Assembly: GCA_963971575.1 (NCBI GenBank)
Contig: OZ020617.1
Span: forward strand, 40,954,606 to 41,018,605
Source of the DNA: Liopterus haemorrhoidalis
Taxonomy: Eukaryota > Arthropoda > Insecta > Coleoptera > Dytiscidae
DNA length: 64,000 bases
Direction: 5' to 3'
The position numbers were made by a program, and so were the translations under genes. The notes under the pieces were generated by a model. That model searched no databases, was not told where the DNA came from, and saw only the letters and a program-made list of their open reading frames with translations. Shown here in pieces: positions 1-11,994 of the stretch (the first letter of the stretch is position 1; each line of letters opens with the position of its first letter).

Positions 1-430
1 TTTTTATATATTGAAGTTGGCGTTTCCCGAACAAAATGATCAAAAGCTTCAATCAAACAGTAAAAGTAACTAGAATTGAAAATCTAGTTCTGCCTAAACC
101 AAAGGAACAGACTTTTTATAAAATACAAAACAAATTTTTTTAAAACTAATATATTCGAAAATTTGTATTAAAAATAACTCAATAGTCAAGATAAAATGAA
201 AATGACTTTTTATAAAAACAGCTCACCCAAGATATTTAATGTAACTATAGTCTTTGATTTAAGCGGAATAAGATATCGAAATCTACTAACTTTTAAGAAT
301 TGCATGAGGCTTTGTATCATTTTGTTTAACAAAAGCTCACTTTCATCGTTAAAAAGTGAACTCGTGATAATTTAAGAAAATAAAAATTCCATTTAGTTCC
401 ACTTAAACATTTGGAATAGACTTTACAATT
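1..430. other. AT-rich noncoding sequence, one dispersed repeat
   Basis: No coding signal seen. About 60-115 is related to 26345-26400 (both contain a CTAG..AAAATCTAGTTC core followed by an ACAG(A/T)CT stretch), so it belongs to an interspersed repeat. Confidence 0.4.
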
Positions 431-546
431 TACGTGTGAAAGGAGTCGGAAGCCGGAATCGGAGTCGGAGTAGATTTTCAAAAATACTGACTCCGGAGTC
501 GAGAGTCGGGAGTCGATAATTTTTCTGTAGACTCCCCATCCCTGCT
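431..546. repeat. GAGTCGG-rich hAT-like element end
   Basis: Short GC-richer patch with reiterated GGAGTCGG/CGACTCC blocks, ending GACTCCCCATCCCTG. That end is a hAT-type terminus (CAGGGATGGGGAGTC on the other strand). The opposite end is not convincing; the flanks share only GAAAG. Confidence 0.35.
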
Positions 547-659
547 TGAAAGTGCAAAATATTTTATTATATATTTTTTTAATTGCTCTCCGAGCTACAG
601 ATAACTCAAGAGTAAGGATGCGAATGTGTTTAAATTAAAATGGAAGGCACTTTAAACAC

Positions 660-900
660 TTGTAAATAAAAATACTTCACTTTCAAGTCGTTATAGGGAA
701 TACAATCGTCATTTAAAAATACCAAAGTTTGTTGTCAACCGTAAAAGATATCAAAAAAAAAGTTTAAAAGTATAAGTTGTTGAAAATCTTTATCCAAAGA
801 TATCCAATATGACGTTCCCATTTAAAAATTCGACATTGTCCTTGACATCCTGTGCTTCCGGATTTTTCCGGAAAAATTCAATACTACCATTCAATTTAGT
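660..900. repeat. Dispersed repeat, second copy near 18200-18395
   Basis: Shares AATACTT(C/T)ACTTTCAAGT, a TATCCTGT(G/A)CTT block and a TACCATTC end with 18200-18395 in the same order. Noncoding, type unknown. Confidence 0.5.
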
Positions 901-984
901 GGATAAATTTTAGTTCAAAATTTTTCCCAACTTGCACACACGTCGCCTTTAGGAAAAACTCGTGTTCCCATTATTTTGATACAC

Positions 985-1062
985 CATAATATAGGGGGAC
1001 CGCAGACAATATTTACATAATTTCGGGGGGCCCAGGCCAGAAAAGGTTAAGAAACACTGTCC
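985..1062. repeat. hAT-type right end (TTCTTAACC type)
   Basis: Ends GGTTAAGAAACACTG, the reverse of the CAGTGTTTCTTAACC terminus common in hAT elements. No matching left end was found in the first kilobase. Confidence 0.4.
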
Positions 1063-1069
1063 TACATCA

Positions 1070-1270
1070 TGTCATTTTGCGCTCTATTTCTTTTGTCTCT
1101 CGGAATCTATTCTTTTGCTCCATCGATATTCTTTGGTCCTCATATGTCCTGTCCATTTCTATTTTACATGTTTTACAAATTTTACTGTCTCTTTAACTTC
1201 CATTTTTGCTATTATGTAATAGATTTTATTCTTTGTTTTCTGGAAATGGGAAGCATTTTTCTTTCCATGT
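1070..1270 (-). pseudogene. Possible RTE-type LINE C-terminal fragment
   Basis: The reverse strand reads WTGHMRTKEYRWSKRI followed by stops, resembling the C-terminal tail of RTE-like reverse transcriptases (W-x-GH-x(3-6)-RW-x-K). Very short; low confidence. Confidence 0.3.
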
Positions 1271-1299
1271 TCCATTGACAGACACATATACTGTTTTCT

Positions 1300-1415
1300 T
1301 ATTTTTTTATCTATGGCCAGTTTAATATATATATACACGTTTATACTACTAGTTATTATATTTGTAATTATTTGTGTTAATCTATAATTGGCCTCATGGC
1401 TGTTGATTAACCTAA

Positions 1416-1494
<79 letters not shown>

Positions 1495-1499
1495 ATACA
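1300..1499 (+). repeat. LINE 3' end with (TAAA)n tail
   Basis: A segment reading TTGGCCTCATGGCTGTTGAT runs straight into about 83 bp of TAAA repeats (1413-1496). The LINE at 16013-17935 has the same kind of end on the other strand, so this is probably the 3' end of a CR1/jockey-group LINE with a microsatellite tail. Confidence 0.55.
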
Positions 1500-1762
1500 G
1501 GCAATAGGCAAGAAGTAGTGATTTATTTCTTCAGAGAAAAGAGCAGGTCTATATCCTTCAAGTATTCCAGTGCCCAGAATTTACTGTATGTATTTTTAAT
1601 TCTTCTTTCAGTCTTCTTCTTGTGTTGCCCTCTGAACGTAATAACTTGACAAAAATACAATGTTTTCTCTACATATTGTATTCTTCTATGCTCGATAACG
1701 ATGATATATTTAGTATGCTTAGTTAATATTTTTGTTTTATCATAATTCATTTCTAGGTCTGC

Positions 1763-1796
1763 TTTTTAGGGTTTTGTAAATATGACCAAATTTAAG

Positions 1797-1852
<56 letters not shown>

Positions 1853-2996
1853 GTCTGTCTGTTCGGTAAAAATTGTAGCCAAACGGCTAAACCTAGAGAG
1901 TTGAAATTTGGCATGCTTATACAACTCGTTGACCCGCACATAAGAAAAATACCAAAACATCTAAAAACATATCCCCCTAAAAATATAAACAAATATGTGC
2001 TCACCGAAAAAAAATATATTTTTTTTAAATTCTGAGTAGGGTATGAAATGAAAGCCCTTAGTACGTAGATTAACGATCAAAATTTTATTTTTGCAAAATA
2101 AATTATTTTGACGCGATATTAGCCAAAATTGTGCAAAAATTTAAAGTATTAGCCCAGATGGTTTAGCGATATTAGCCCAGATGGTTTAAAGTATAAATCT
2201 GAAAAAATTCTGAGAAATGTACATTTATGTGAACCGGAATAGTACAACAGGAATTTTTTATCAGATTATGTTTTTGGAAAATAACGCATTTTTTGTGTTT
2301 TTTGCTTGACCATGTAATATATTTAACGATATTATGTAGTACAGTACACAGAGCCCTTCGATGGTGTAATGCTTAGAATACTGGCGTTCTAATTTGCAAA
2401 CTCGAGTTCAATCCGGCCTCGAGGCAATTTCATTTTTTCTGTTTTTTTTGAATTTTTATTTTGTTTAAATTATTTTTTGAAAATTATAGTTATATTTGGG
2501 CAAATGTTGCATTTAATTTTTAAAAGCGTAAATTTAATATCCAGTGGAAATTGTTGAAATTGAATACTCTTGGACTTACAACCAAGTAACTTATATGTAA
2601 TACCATGGATACAAGTAAAAAAACAAAATATATAAAATATATGTTATGTCATGTGTTATAATGTCTGTATCATACTAGTGCCTAAATATATTACTGCTAT
2701 ACTACTATTTATATTCCTATAAATACACGAAGTCAGAAGGGCAGAGCTTATGACTAAAACAACCAATGGAAGCCATAAGCGCAATTTTCAAAAGCTTATT
2801 GAACCTTGCTATATAAAAAAATACTGCACATATTTAGAAACCTACATAATGGTATTAGGCATTCGAATTAAAATTAACAAAAAAAAATATTTTAACATAA
2901 AATTTGTTTTGGCATCCCAAATAATCATCATTCACTTACTAAATACCTGCAAAACCCTGAAATGTGTGAAAATTCACACTTCACATCAATTTTTTT
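1763..2996 (+). mobile_element. HINE/Helentron-like non-autonomous element, copy A
   Basis: Begins TTTTTAGGGTTTTGTA, has a (GTCT)n block at 1797-1862, then a conserved ATTGTAGCCAAACGGCTAAA block. It ends with the inverted subterminal motif ATACCTGCAAAACCCT, a hairpin GTGTGAAAATTCACAC and a run of T. The same layout is found at 32861-34009 and, on the other strand, 46637-47780. Subterminal inverted repeats, 3' hairpin, internal microsatellite and T-rich edges without a clear TSD match the HINE/DINE-1 plan. No protein is encoded. It carries a tRNA-like module at about 2350-2425. Confidence 0.6.
2350..2425 (+). repeat. tRNA-like module inside HINE-like copy A
   Basis: Contains an A-box-like GATGGTGTAATGCTTAG and a B-box-like GAGTTCAATCC, as in tRNA-derived SINE heads. 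The equivalent place in copy B (33425-33505) holds a different tRNA-like sequence. Confidence 0.45.
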
Positions 2997-3424
2997 ATTT
3001 CAGGATTATCAGCATACTGTTCAAATCACTATGTCATCTGCGAATCTTAAGATATTTACCCTTGATCTTAATCCTACGATTACCCATTTTATTTTTCTAA
3101 ACACGGTTTCCAGAACACAGTTGAAAGGATTTGATGAGAGAGTCTCCTTGTTTGACCCCTCGATTAAAAGGAAATTTTTGAGCAACTTCAGTTTTTATTC
3201 CTTCGCCACTGTTTTTATACATGGTTTAGCCCTTTGTAGATTACCACGTATGAAATATTTGTAACTTATACAAACGGTAATATATAAAAGAATGTTAAAG
3301 TATGTTAAAGTAACATACCAGAATACTTCACTTCCAACTGCAGCTTCTCCTTTCCTTTAGGTTTTTGTCAATAAATCAGCAATCATTGTTGTATAAATCC
3401 GAAATTTGTAACATGAAGATTTCG

Positions 3425-3530
3425 CTACAATTTGCCGCAACGTACGCAAATATGCGTCGATTGGTTTACAAGATGGTGTTTATAATTCAATTTGTTTAGT
3501 TACAGCTACATAACATATTCTTTTCACAAT
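3425..3530. repeat. Dispersed repeat, related copy at 40140-40260
   Basis: Shares CAATTTGC-GC, CGTACGCAAATAT and GATTGGTTTACAAGATG in the same order with 40140-40260. Noncoding. Confidence 0.55.
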
Positions 3531-3585
3531 TATAAATATTCTATTAAGTATATAAAATTCATAGCAAATTTTGTATAAATTGTTA

Positions 3586-3874
3586 ATTAATAATAAATAA
3601 ATAAATAATATGTAGATAGGCGTATTGGGGAAGAGAAGATAAGTTCTCCGTTTCTAGATCGCTGGCCATAGATATGAAAGTCACGTGATCGGCGTAACGT
3701 TTCGACCGATTCTATTATCCCTGTGTAAACAGGTACTCATTTTATGTATTAAATACTTGAGGCTAAGTCGACCCCAGACCAGACTACACAGTATCGGAAG
3801 ATACAAATCCAGAGGAGGTGGGGGGATTCGAACCCGCGTCCCTGTAGACAACCATCTTACCACGGCAACTATAG
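3586..3874 (-). mobile_element. tRNA-derived SINE, copy 1
   Basis: Read on the minus strand, a tRNA-like head with GGTAAGATGGTTG (A box) and GGTTCGAATCC (B box) is followed by a conserved body and a (TTA/TTTA) tail. The copy at 62535-62841 matches along its length. Imperfect TSD ATTGTTA is visible on both sides (from 3579 and 3875). Confidence 0.7.
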
Positions 3875-3949
3875 ATTGTTACTAATTTTATTTTAAATTG
3901 CTATACAGATGTGCATCCAGGTGCATTAACGGACTTTTATTCTGAGGAG

Positions 3950-4400
3950 GTGTTTCGGGGTTATGTTTATTAAAAAACTTAAAATATCTCCCTTATTATT
4001 AACTTAACAAAAAAATATATGCAACAAAAATTGTTTATGGTAATAAAACAAATCTTTTTTATTCAATGCCTATTTTCAATTAGATGAATATTTGAGGAGT
4101 TACGGGGGATTATCCTTTTATTGACTTAACAGCAAAATCACATATGACAAAAATAGTTTATAATAAGAAAACAAATTTTTTATTTTTACGAATTTTTTCA
4201 TTTAGATAAATATTTGGAGAGTTACAGGGGGACACCCTAAAGCTAAGCTTTTGAAATATTTCTCTTATTACTGATGTAACAGCTAAAATGTATATGACAA
4301 AAATTATTTATAATAAAAAAATAAATCTTTTTTGTGGGGAGTTACGAGGAAACATCTTGAAATATCTCACTATTATTTGAATGAGGAAATATTACACCGG
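3950..4400 (+). repeat. Imperfect tandem repeat, roughly 130-bp units
   Basis: About three diverged units, each with an AATAT(C/T)TC-TTATTA block, a TAACA-CAAAA block, GACAAAAAT-TTTATAATAA and GGAGTTACGGGG. Single related units occur at 7540-7620, 30650-30880 and 31140-31200. Confidence 0.5.
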
Positions 4401-4893
4401 TCAACAGGAATTTTGAGTCTGGGTTCTGCATATCTGATTTTTATTTCTTCCTCATTATTAATTAAAGAAAAACAGTGGCGGCTGAGACAGGGAGGCGCTG
4501 GGACAGTGACCTCCTTTTTAGTAAAAAAGCTAAATTTAATACTTTATTTATACTTCTTTAAAATTGCATTAAAGCAGCTAGATATATCTGCATATTTTTA
4601 TTTTTATTATTTCTTATTCAAAGATTTTTCATATAAATGTTAGATTTAAAAAATTTAAATCAAGACAACTCTTCCGAGCGTTGTTGGACACTCCACGGAG
4701 TGTCCAAAGATGCAGCGTTGCCACATGCAATATCTAATGTTCTTATCTACATATGTAGCAAAAATTTCCTAGTAACGGCAACAGCGGCGAAGGTTAGTGT
4801 TGCATGTATTAGTGAATTACGGCCGGTGTCCCGTAGCTTAGTTCGGTCGTTGTGATTTGTGACAAGTACTTAAACGTGAAAATGAATCGAATG

Positions 4894-4948
4894 AAGCACG
4901 TTAGTTTTATTAAAATATACTGTATATTTTAATACAACTAACGTGCTT
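4894..4948. repeat. 55-bp near-perfect inverted repeat
   Basis: Arms of 27 bp starting AAGCACGTTAGTT with one internal mismatch meet almost without a loop. Lies inside the hAT element just after its possible transposase start. Confidence 0.8.
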
Positions 4949-5379
4949 AACTATGAAACAAAATTATTAATAAAAAATCATCTGTGGCCACCACAGTACC
5001 GACCGCCATTATAAAGTACTTGTATAAAATATATTCTAGCAGCAGAGTAGAAATAACTTGGCCTAATATTTTCTAACAGAGATATTATTTATCATGACCA
5101 TGGAAACCTTACATATAAGTATGAAAATTTGAGACTGAAAAAATTTTACAAAAATTTACGACAAATTTTTCGAAAATTTTCGTTTCATCAAAAAACATCT
5201 CAAATAAAAGTTATTAGTTATTGCATTTATAGCAACTTTTGTTAAATACATTTTTTCGAATTATTTTTCTGTTGCTAAATATTCGCAAAAATCTTAAAAT
5301 CGACACGAGTAAACTCCCATTTTTACCCAACCGATTTTTACCAAAAGTTGATCAACTCGTGCCATTGATGGCAGAAGTT

Positions 5380-5700
5380 TAAATATGAAGTTTCATAAAA
5401 ATCCTTTTAGCCGAATTTGCTCTACACGTGTACACAGACAGACAAGCGGACGGACGGACAGATGGACAGACGGACGGACAGACAGACCGACAGACATCGT
5501 GCTAAAAATAGTCAAAACGTTATGTAGGGACCTCAATTCGTGGAGATCCATCGAAATCTCGAAATCGGTATGATCAAAATACCTCCCTATGGAAATATGT
5601 TGGCGGTCGGTAAAAATATGGGTCCTCATCGGCCAAAATTGAATATTTCCCAACAGGATAAAAATGGAAATAGAACATTTAATAGAAAGTTTAGTGAAAA
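5380..5700. repeat. Dispersed repeat with (GGAC/GACA)n core
   Basis: A GACAGACA/GGACGGAC run (5435-5497) is followed by unique-looking sequence that starts TCGTGCTAAAAATAGTC. It lies inside the hAT element and resembles other insect repeats with GACA cores. Open frames here come from the simple repeat and are not genes. Confidence 0.4.
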
Positions 5701-6085
5701 ACAATATTTAAATACAAGTTGGTTGTGTGGATGTGATAAATAAAATGTTTTTTTTTTTTGTTTCCTGTGTTTGATTTGCTCATCAGACGCATATGAAATA
5801 AAGACAGTAAATAGTGTTAAAGATATTAAACATTGCAAAGATAAAGTTCTTAAACATAATGTGTCTCATAAAAATATGCATTATTCGGTCAAATTTGCCA
5901 TGCTGGGATCGGTAAATATACGATTTCAACTTGATACTGCGTATAAACTTTCAATTAAAGAACATAACTAAAAGGTTAAATCTAATATTTAAATACATGT
6001 GAATATGTGTAGGTATCTGCTTAATTAATAACCAAATATGTTATGTTTCTGACTACAAAGCATTGTCTTAATAATATTGCAATTT

Positions 6086-6113
6086 TAATAATAATAATAA
6101 TAATAATAATAAT
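6086..6113. repeat. (AAT)n microsatellite
   Basis: Nine AAT units inside the hAT element. Confidence 0.9.
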
Positions 6114-6929
6114 AGAAGTAATAACTACAAAAATGATAATAATATTGACCATAAATCTTAATAAAAGTGCCAGATTTGTTAGTTTTTCTAGTTGCAGAAC
6201 ATATTTTCAGGTATTTTTTATTTATTTACTTTTTTCTCGTATAACTATATTTTAATAGATATATATGGGAAAAAAGTGTCCCCCCAAATATTTTACTCAC
6301 CAGCCGCTACTGAAGAAAAAATAGTTTTATCCGAAAAAGTTTGCTTTTGTAGCTATCAGAATGAAATTACGGATTTTAAGAAAATTTCCCTTTTTTCAAA
6401 CCTTTATTGTATGTAAAAATAATACAGACTTTTGTTATGAATTTGAATCAGTTTTATTTACATGAAAACCATTCGAAACAAACAACTACTGTAACAGAAT
6501 ATATAAAAAGTTTAGAAATGATTATTTTTCGTATTTCTTTATTTTATATGGACTTCCTCGTATTAGCCTCCAAATATAGTCCCCCATCATACTCTCATTG
6601 TATTGCCCCTGATAACGACGTCCAAAATCATCACGTCTTGATGAAAATGTTCTTCCGAATAGGCTCCTATGTTATCTTTAAATTGGTCCAAGTGAGCACG
6701 TAACATATGCACTTTAAGGGTTTATCTGCAACCCATCAGTTTAAAATTATCAAGCATAGTTGCAATAAGCTCTTTGTAATTGTCTGCGCTGTTGTTTCCG
6801 AGAAAACCATGAACCACTGCTGTCCCAGGCTTTCTTTTCATGAGTACTGAGTACCTGTGAAAATTCGTCACTGGCCATTATTTTCTTTATTTGTGGTCCG
6901 ACAAAAATAAAGGTAACAAGGATATTTAA

Positions 6930-7209
6930 TATAACCGCCTATGCAAGGCGGTCGGAATCTCAAGCATTCCTTCTGACTGGCGTCTTTTCATAGACTGTTC
7001 TACAGAAAGTTTAAAAGCTGTCTTTCTTCCATCTCTTCCCTTGGCTCATTCCGTAATGCTCAAAGAAAATTACGAAAATGTGAAAATGGTGCTTGAGATT
7101 TTAAAGTATGATGAGTACACCTGGCCAGTGATAGGGGATTTTAAGATGGTTGGATTTCTGATGGGAATGCATCCCATCAGAAATCCAACCATTCTCTTGT
7201 TTTGATAAA
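6930..7209 (+). pseudogene. Coding relic, unknown family (transposon-associated?)
   Basis: Between TAA at about 6929 and TGA at about 7207 one frame stays open for about 92 codons. It reads ...SDWRLFIDCSTESLKAVFLP then LPLAHSVMLKENYENVKM and YDEYTWPVIGDFKMVGFLMG. From memory this resembles a family of uncharacterised arthropod and hydrozoan proteins (pattern KE-YENMK-LLE-I-YD-Y-W---GD-K---LLG). That likeness is inference and the family's role is unknown to me. It has no obvious start, and the 3' end runs into a perfect palindrome that aborts the frame, so it is a broken fragment. Confidence 0.45.
7146..7192. repeat. Perfect palindrome, 21-bp arms, 5-bp loop
   Basis: Left arm ATGGTTGGATTTCTGATGGG(A) is followed by ATGCA and the exact reverse complement. 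The left arm is the end of the coding relic, so the right arm is an inverted duplication of coding sequence. Confidence 0.95.
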
Positions 7210-9313
7210 TTCGCTGCAAATATAGCAGAATGAGTCTACCTCGTGTTTACAACTTCTTGACGCCATTTTTGGATCTGCCGTCACACAAAATGCGTTGTAT
7301 CGCTGCAATGCGTATGCGCATACCGACTATGAACCACGTAAGTGAAATGCCACTTGCTTTCCACCCGCTCGTCCCCACTCTTACTTAATATAACGCGCTT
7401 CTCCTTATATGGTCATAAAAATAAATAAATATATATTGGTTGTTGTAAAAGGTACAGAAGCAAAGTTTTCCAAAATAAACGAAATTTAAGTTATTTTTAA
7501 GAGTGGTTTTGAATAAAGAAACTATTATTTTCTGTTCTACTTGAAATTGAAATATCTCATTTATCATTTATGTTACAGCAAAAGTAAACAAAACAAAACC
7601 GTACTTCTGCTAGTTTATTATATTACAGAAAAAATAAAGAACAATATCTATCTACGAATAGTATTTTATTTGCCACTGGGTCAGATAGTTTTCTTGGGGC
7701 CCGGGCCAGGAATTATTGTTTTAACAGGGCCCAGGCTAGCTCTCGTCGCCCATGTGTACATCCCCTTAAACATTAGACTTCATACTAATAAACTTTAGTT
7801 CTAGTATTAACTCATCTTTTCATATTTTACGTCCTCCCACTAGCCGTTCCATTACGTCTCAACATTATTGATAGTTTTAAAACTGCATACCGTATCCTAT
7901 TTAAAATGGCATAATGTTTGAAGCCAATCCTGGCTTTGACCCAGAATCGTTATACGTTGCATTTTCTTGCTACAGTCCCACTGACATTGGTGGTTAAAAT
8001 ACACCGGCAATCTCACATGCAATCCTATGAAACACGCGTGCATAACAAGCCAACAAGCATCGCAGTACATGCAGTAATACTAAAGAATTCATTCATTCAT
8101 CTAACTTCTGGCAAAGGATTGTTTTGCGTAATGAATTACATTTAATACGGAAGTTTAAATAAATTTAGCATGTAATGTAAATATACTTTCATGCTAATTT
8201 GTATTAGATTATGATATTTTTGTAATGTTTAGATTTAGGTTTCAATTGTTTGCGAGCCAAAGTCGCATATTTTAGATGCAAAATTACTTTTATGGAAATA
8301 AAAGTTAGTAATTATAGTTGATAGGTATTGGGATTCGGACCAGTCAGAAAATAAAACAAAATTTATTAAGTTCGCTTACGTTTCGATTTAATTTAAATCT
8401 TCATCAGAGCTACAAAGATATATAGAAATCTAGAATTAATAACTTAGTAAGTTTACATGTATAAAAATTTTAAATTGTTATTTTATATCGTGACTATTAA
8501 CTAAGGTATTGTAAATTTAACATTGTTTTTAATCTTTAACTTATATATGATATGTTTTTTGTATGCCATGAAAAGTTGCAGTTAGCGTGAAATTAAATTT
8601 TAACAGCGGTATAAATATTTTTAAAAAAATGGATAATAAAGTTTTCTTAACCTCATAAATGCTGGACAGAAGCAAACACACTTCAAAAACTGGTGTGCCT
8701 ATAAAATGACGTTTTACAGGCGCGCACACCAGAGGGGGTTAATAAAAATCAAATTTTGTTTAGAATTACTTTAATATATAAACTCTTCTCCAGTATTCAT
8801 CATCATCATCATCATAATCATCATTAGCGCGACAGCTCGAGATGAACTAAGACGTACATTAATAAAAGATTCTATTAAACACAACACAATGTTTTTATTT
8901 AACAACTTCTTACCTATTCATGAGTTGCACAAAGTTGTCTATTCAATGTATTAAAAATCTCCAATTTGAAACGATAGTTCCGTAAAAACAACAAATATAC
9001 CAGAGCTGTGAAATAATCGGTGCGACAGTGGCGATATAAAAAAATAAGGCGATTGTGGAAGATCCTAAAATCCGATTACCAGGTTTTCTCTTTCCAGAAA
9101 CCGATTCAATTTCATCCAGAAAATTGAATTGCCTCAGAACTGGTCACGAAAGGTGCAATGCTATGTCACAGAAATGGGGTTGAGATATTCGCCTACCTGT
9201 GACTATCAGTTTACGTTTCACATTGTTAACTGGTCACATCGTTGACAATTGTATATTAAGAAAATTAAAGGGTAAACCAATAGATAGAAATAGTGTTAAG
9301 TCTGGTTTATATA
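7210..9313. other. Noncoding, AT-rich; minor repeats only
   Basis: I see no gene. About 7540-7620 carries one unit related to the 3950-4400 repeat. At 8370-8410 is a TTTCGATTTAATTTAAATC stretch of a kind seen in insect interspersed repeats. 8797-8826 is a CAT-rich microsatellite. The rest is unassigned. Confidence 0.5.
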
Positions 9314-10988
9314 GGGGAAAGTAGGCAAAGTCGTACCCCTTATTTATTTTGCCTGTAAAACTAAAATGAATGCAACAACAAAAAAAATATAAATGCAGAA
9401 ATTTCATTTCATATATTATCTACCATAATATTACAACAAATAATGATATTTCAATATCTATTGCTGTTAAAATTGGAAAAAAAAAAAAACACTACAGAAG
9501 TACGATTTACCCAACTCGGTAAATTGTACCATAGGGTTGGTTAAATGTACCTGTCAATAAAAAACAAGAAAATAATCACAGATTTTTTATTTTTTAATTA
9601 ATAATTAGAAAAAAATACAAATTATTTTCAAAAATGAGTATACAGTTCATTTTTATTTAATATATAAAAATATATATTGTAAATATTATATCAATAAATA
9701 GGTATTATCTGTCTCATTTTGTAATACGTAACTAACAGGAAAAGTTCATGTTTTATGTTGTATATTTACAATACATTTATAATATTATCATAGTATTGGT
9801 TCACACGGATACGCCAAAGTCTGTTTACACCACAACAGTCACCAAAGTACCCTAGTTTCGTATTACAAATTGAGACGGATTATATTTGTTTACATAAAAA
9901 CAATAACTTTAAAATTTGACGCTTGCTACAACCCCAATTTGATGTTTTCCTTTCATCCCGACAATTTTTTGGTTTCTCTTTTGTACCGTCGAAAAACCAG
10001 ATTCATCCGTATTGAATATTTTTGTACCATCTAACTTATGTTCGTCGATAATTTGTTCTAAAATGTCAAAAAAACCATTGACATTTTTTCTGTTAAAGCC
10101 TTTAGCCCGAGCAATAAATGTTAATTCCGGTCGCCGTAGTGACAACGTTAGGTATCTCTTCATAAAGGCGTAATACCACGCTTTGCCTGCAAGACCTTTT
10201 GGTGAAATTATATATAATAGAATTTCGCTCTGCAATTTCGAATGCTACTTTTCTGACATCCATAATTGTCAAACCAAAGAGCAAACTTTCAAATTTTAAA
10301 ATATGCTTCACTAGTTCTGCTTCAATTATAAATGGCAATGCTGTAGATCTGCCAAAAAAATTTGTGGCACTATTGGCGCGTTTATTTTTTAAAATTCCTG
10401 GTGCCTTTTAAAAGTTGGCTTTGGAATGCCAAAATTACGGCATACCTCGTTAAGGCCAGCCCCATTTTTATAAGCATTTATTGCTTATTCGGTCCAGGAC
10501 AGATATTATCTTTTTTGTTCCATTCTAAAATATATATTATAGGTTATAGGTACATTTAAATTCGGTTGGGTAAATCATCCCGGTACAAAATAGCAAACTG
10601 TAAACAGGTACAATTTACCCAACACGTTCTAGATTTTTAAAATATCTATTAAAATAACCTTAATCTGTTCACTGAAAAACATTTTTACAGGCATTAGATT
10701 TAAAAACTAATCGAAATTGAGATATTGATAAGAAAAACAAATTAAAAGCATTACGAATTCAGTTAAATGCTTAAGAAAGGGTATAAATACTTAGATCAAG
10801 TACATGCTAAAACTTTATTGTCCAACATCTCACCATACAGAGTTCGACCTACGGTGAAATTGCTACTGTCAGTGTATTATATATGCAGCTTATTAATTCA
10901 ACACACAGATGACTGAGATAGTGTCTAGATTTGGCTAGAAAGGGGGTGGTACGATTTACCGAGTGGAACACAATAGCCAACTTTCCCC
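9314..10988 (-). mobile_element. Pogo-type (Tc1/mariner superfamily) element, 1675 bp
   Basis: Ends GGGGAAAGTAGGC and (reverse) GGGGAAAGTTGGC, flanked by TA. The minus strand holds a degraded pogo transposase from about 10500 to 9909: a helix-turn-helix remnant, then KGFNRKNVNGFFDILEQI and FNTDESGFSTVQKRNQKI, in which the first catalytic Asp is intact. The frame stops at 9909 and the later two catalytic acids are missing, so the copy is internally deleted. Frames change near 10240. Confidence 0.8.
9909..10500 (-). pseudogene. Degenerate pogo transposase (N-terminal half)
   Basis: Two overlapping frames, 10338-10102 (EAELVKHILKFESLLFGLTI) and 10235-9909, together cover the end of the HTH region and the start of the DDE domain up to the first Asp in NTDESGFSTV. 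The segment after GMKGKHQIG is lost. At least one frameshift. Confidence 0.78.
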
Positions 10989-11070
10989 TACATAGTCTCC
11001 TCTTTACTCTTACTTTTCATAAAAGAACTCTCAATATACTCTTTCATTGTTTGTTAAGTGGTGACAGAAA

Positions 11071-11434
11071 ATGTTACACTTGCTAGTCTGCTTGAGTGTG
11101 GTTGTAGCGTATATCCATAACAGAATTGAGTACTGCAGCTATATTCCCAGCTTAAACAGCATAAATCTAGAAAAATGGGAAGAGGAATCCGTACCTTTAA
11201 TTGACAGATGGATAACTATTTTGAAAAGTACGAATAGAGCAAATAGAGAAGTGAAATCACTGCTGCTAGAAAAGTTGGCAGCATTTATTTTCACCCTATC
11301 TGGGACAAATGCCGAATGCGAACGAATATTCAGCATCTTAGGCCAATACTGGACCAAAGAGTGACCAATTTTGGGAAATCATAAAAGGCAAACAATTGTT
11401 AGAAAAAGCAAAAAACTCCGAAAAATATTAAACT
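11071..11434 (+). pseudogene. hAT transposase C-terminus (dimerisation region)
   Basis: The reading WITILKSTNRANREVKSLLL, then LSGTNAECERIFSILGQYWT, is the hAT C-terminal motif (GTNA-CERIFS...W). A stop/frameshift at 11364 is followed in another frame by FWEIIKGKQLLEKAKNSEKY and a stop. N-terminal and catalytic parts are absent next to it. The pogo element ends 82 bp upstream and may have cut it. Confidence 0.75.
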
Positions 11435-11929
11435 TAATGACATTTGGTTGAACAAAGTATTGTTCTGTTATTTTTTATTATTCGCACAATATACTGTATT
11501 TATTTTCATTAATATAAAATATTGTTTGAGTTATTATTGTCATAAACGTATTGTCTGTGCTTTTTAACAACCTAAAACTTCATTAAATTGAATTATAAAG
11601 ATACGGATCGGTTAATTCACATTTGAAAAAAATCTGTAGGCTTCTTTTGTTACTAAAATCAAATACTGTTTTAACGTTTCAATCAAGCTACCAAGCATAC
11701 TCTATTTCTATAGAAAAAAATCTGGTCAGCGTATACATAGTTCCATAATTTAGATACGAATCAAATGCAGAAAATATTGTTGATTGGTTTATTATTTAAA
11801 TTTAGCTTAAATGAAAACTCTTAATACTCAATTAACGAATAAAAATGATTATTAAAGAACTGTTGATTTTGATGCAATTATAAAAGAAATATTGTCCTAG
11901 ACATCCAACATTCTGTTGAGTTCTTACAC

Positions 11930-11992
11930 TTATTAAATACCTACAAAATCCTGTAATGTGTGAAAATTCACACTTCACATAATTTTTTTTTT
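11930..11992 (+). repeat. 3' end fragment of HINE-like element (copy D)
   Basis: TACCTACAAAATCCTGTAAT, then the hairpin GTGTGAAAATTCACAC and poly-T, as at the 3' ends of the three full copies. The rest of the element is missing. Confidence 0.65.
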
Positions 11993-11994
11993 TT

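Larger units (their letters stand above)
4473..6312. mobile_element. Non-autonomous hAT element, 1840 bp
   Basis: Left end CAGTGGCGGCTG and right end CAGCCGCTACTG form 12-bp TIRs with one mismatch. The flanks are an exact 8-bp TSD AAGAAAAA (4465-4472 and 6313-6320). Near 4880 a short ATGAATCGAATGAAGCACG may be a leftover transposase start, but no transposase frame follows. Contains a 55-bp hairpin and a GACA/GGAC-rich repeat. Confidence 0.88.

Noticed and set aside
1792..2004. Open frame with repeated TDRQ
   Set aside because: Produced by the GTCT microsatellite of the HINE-like element.
3681..3863. Small proteins on both strands at 3681-3885
   Set aside because: Both overlap the tRNA-derived SINE.
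5393..5704. Frames over the GACA/GGAC repeat
   Set aside because: Simple-repeat translation, opposite strands both open, no homology.
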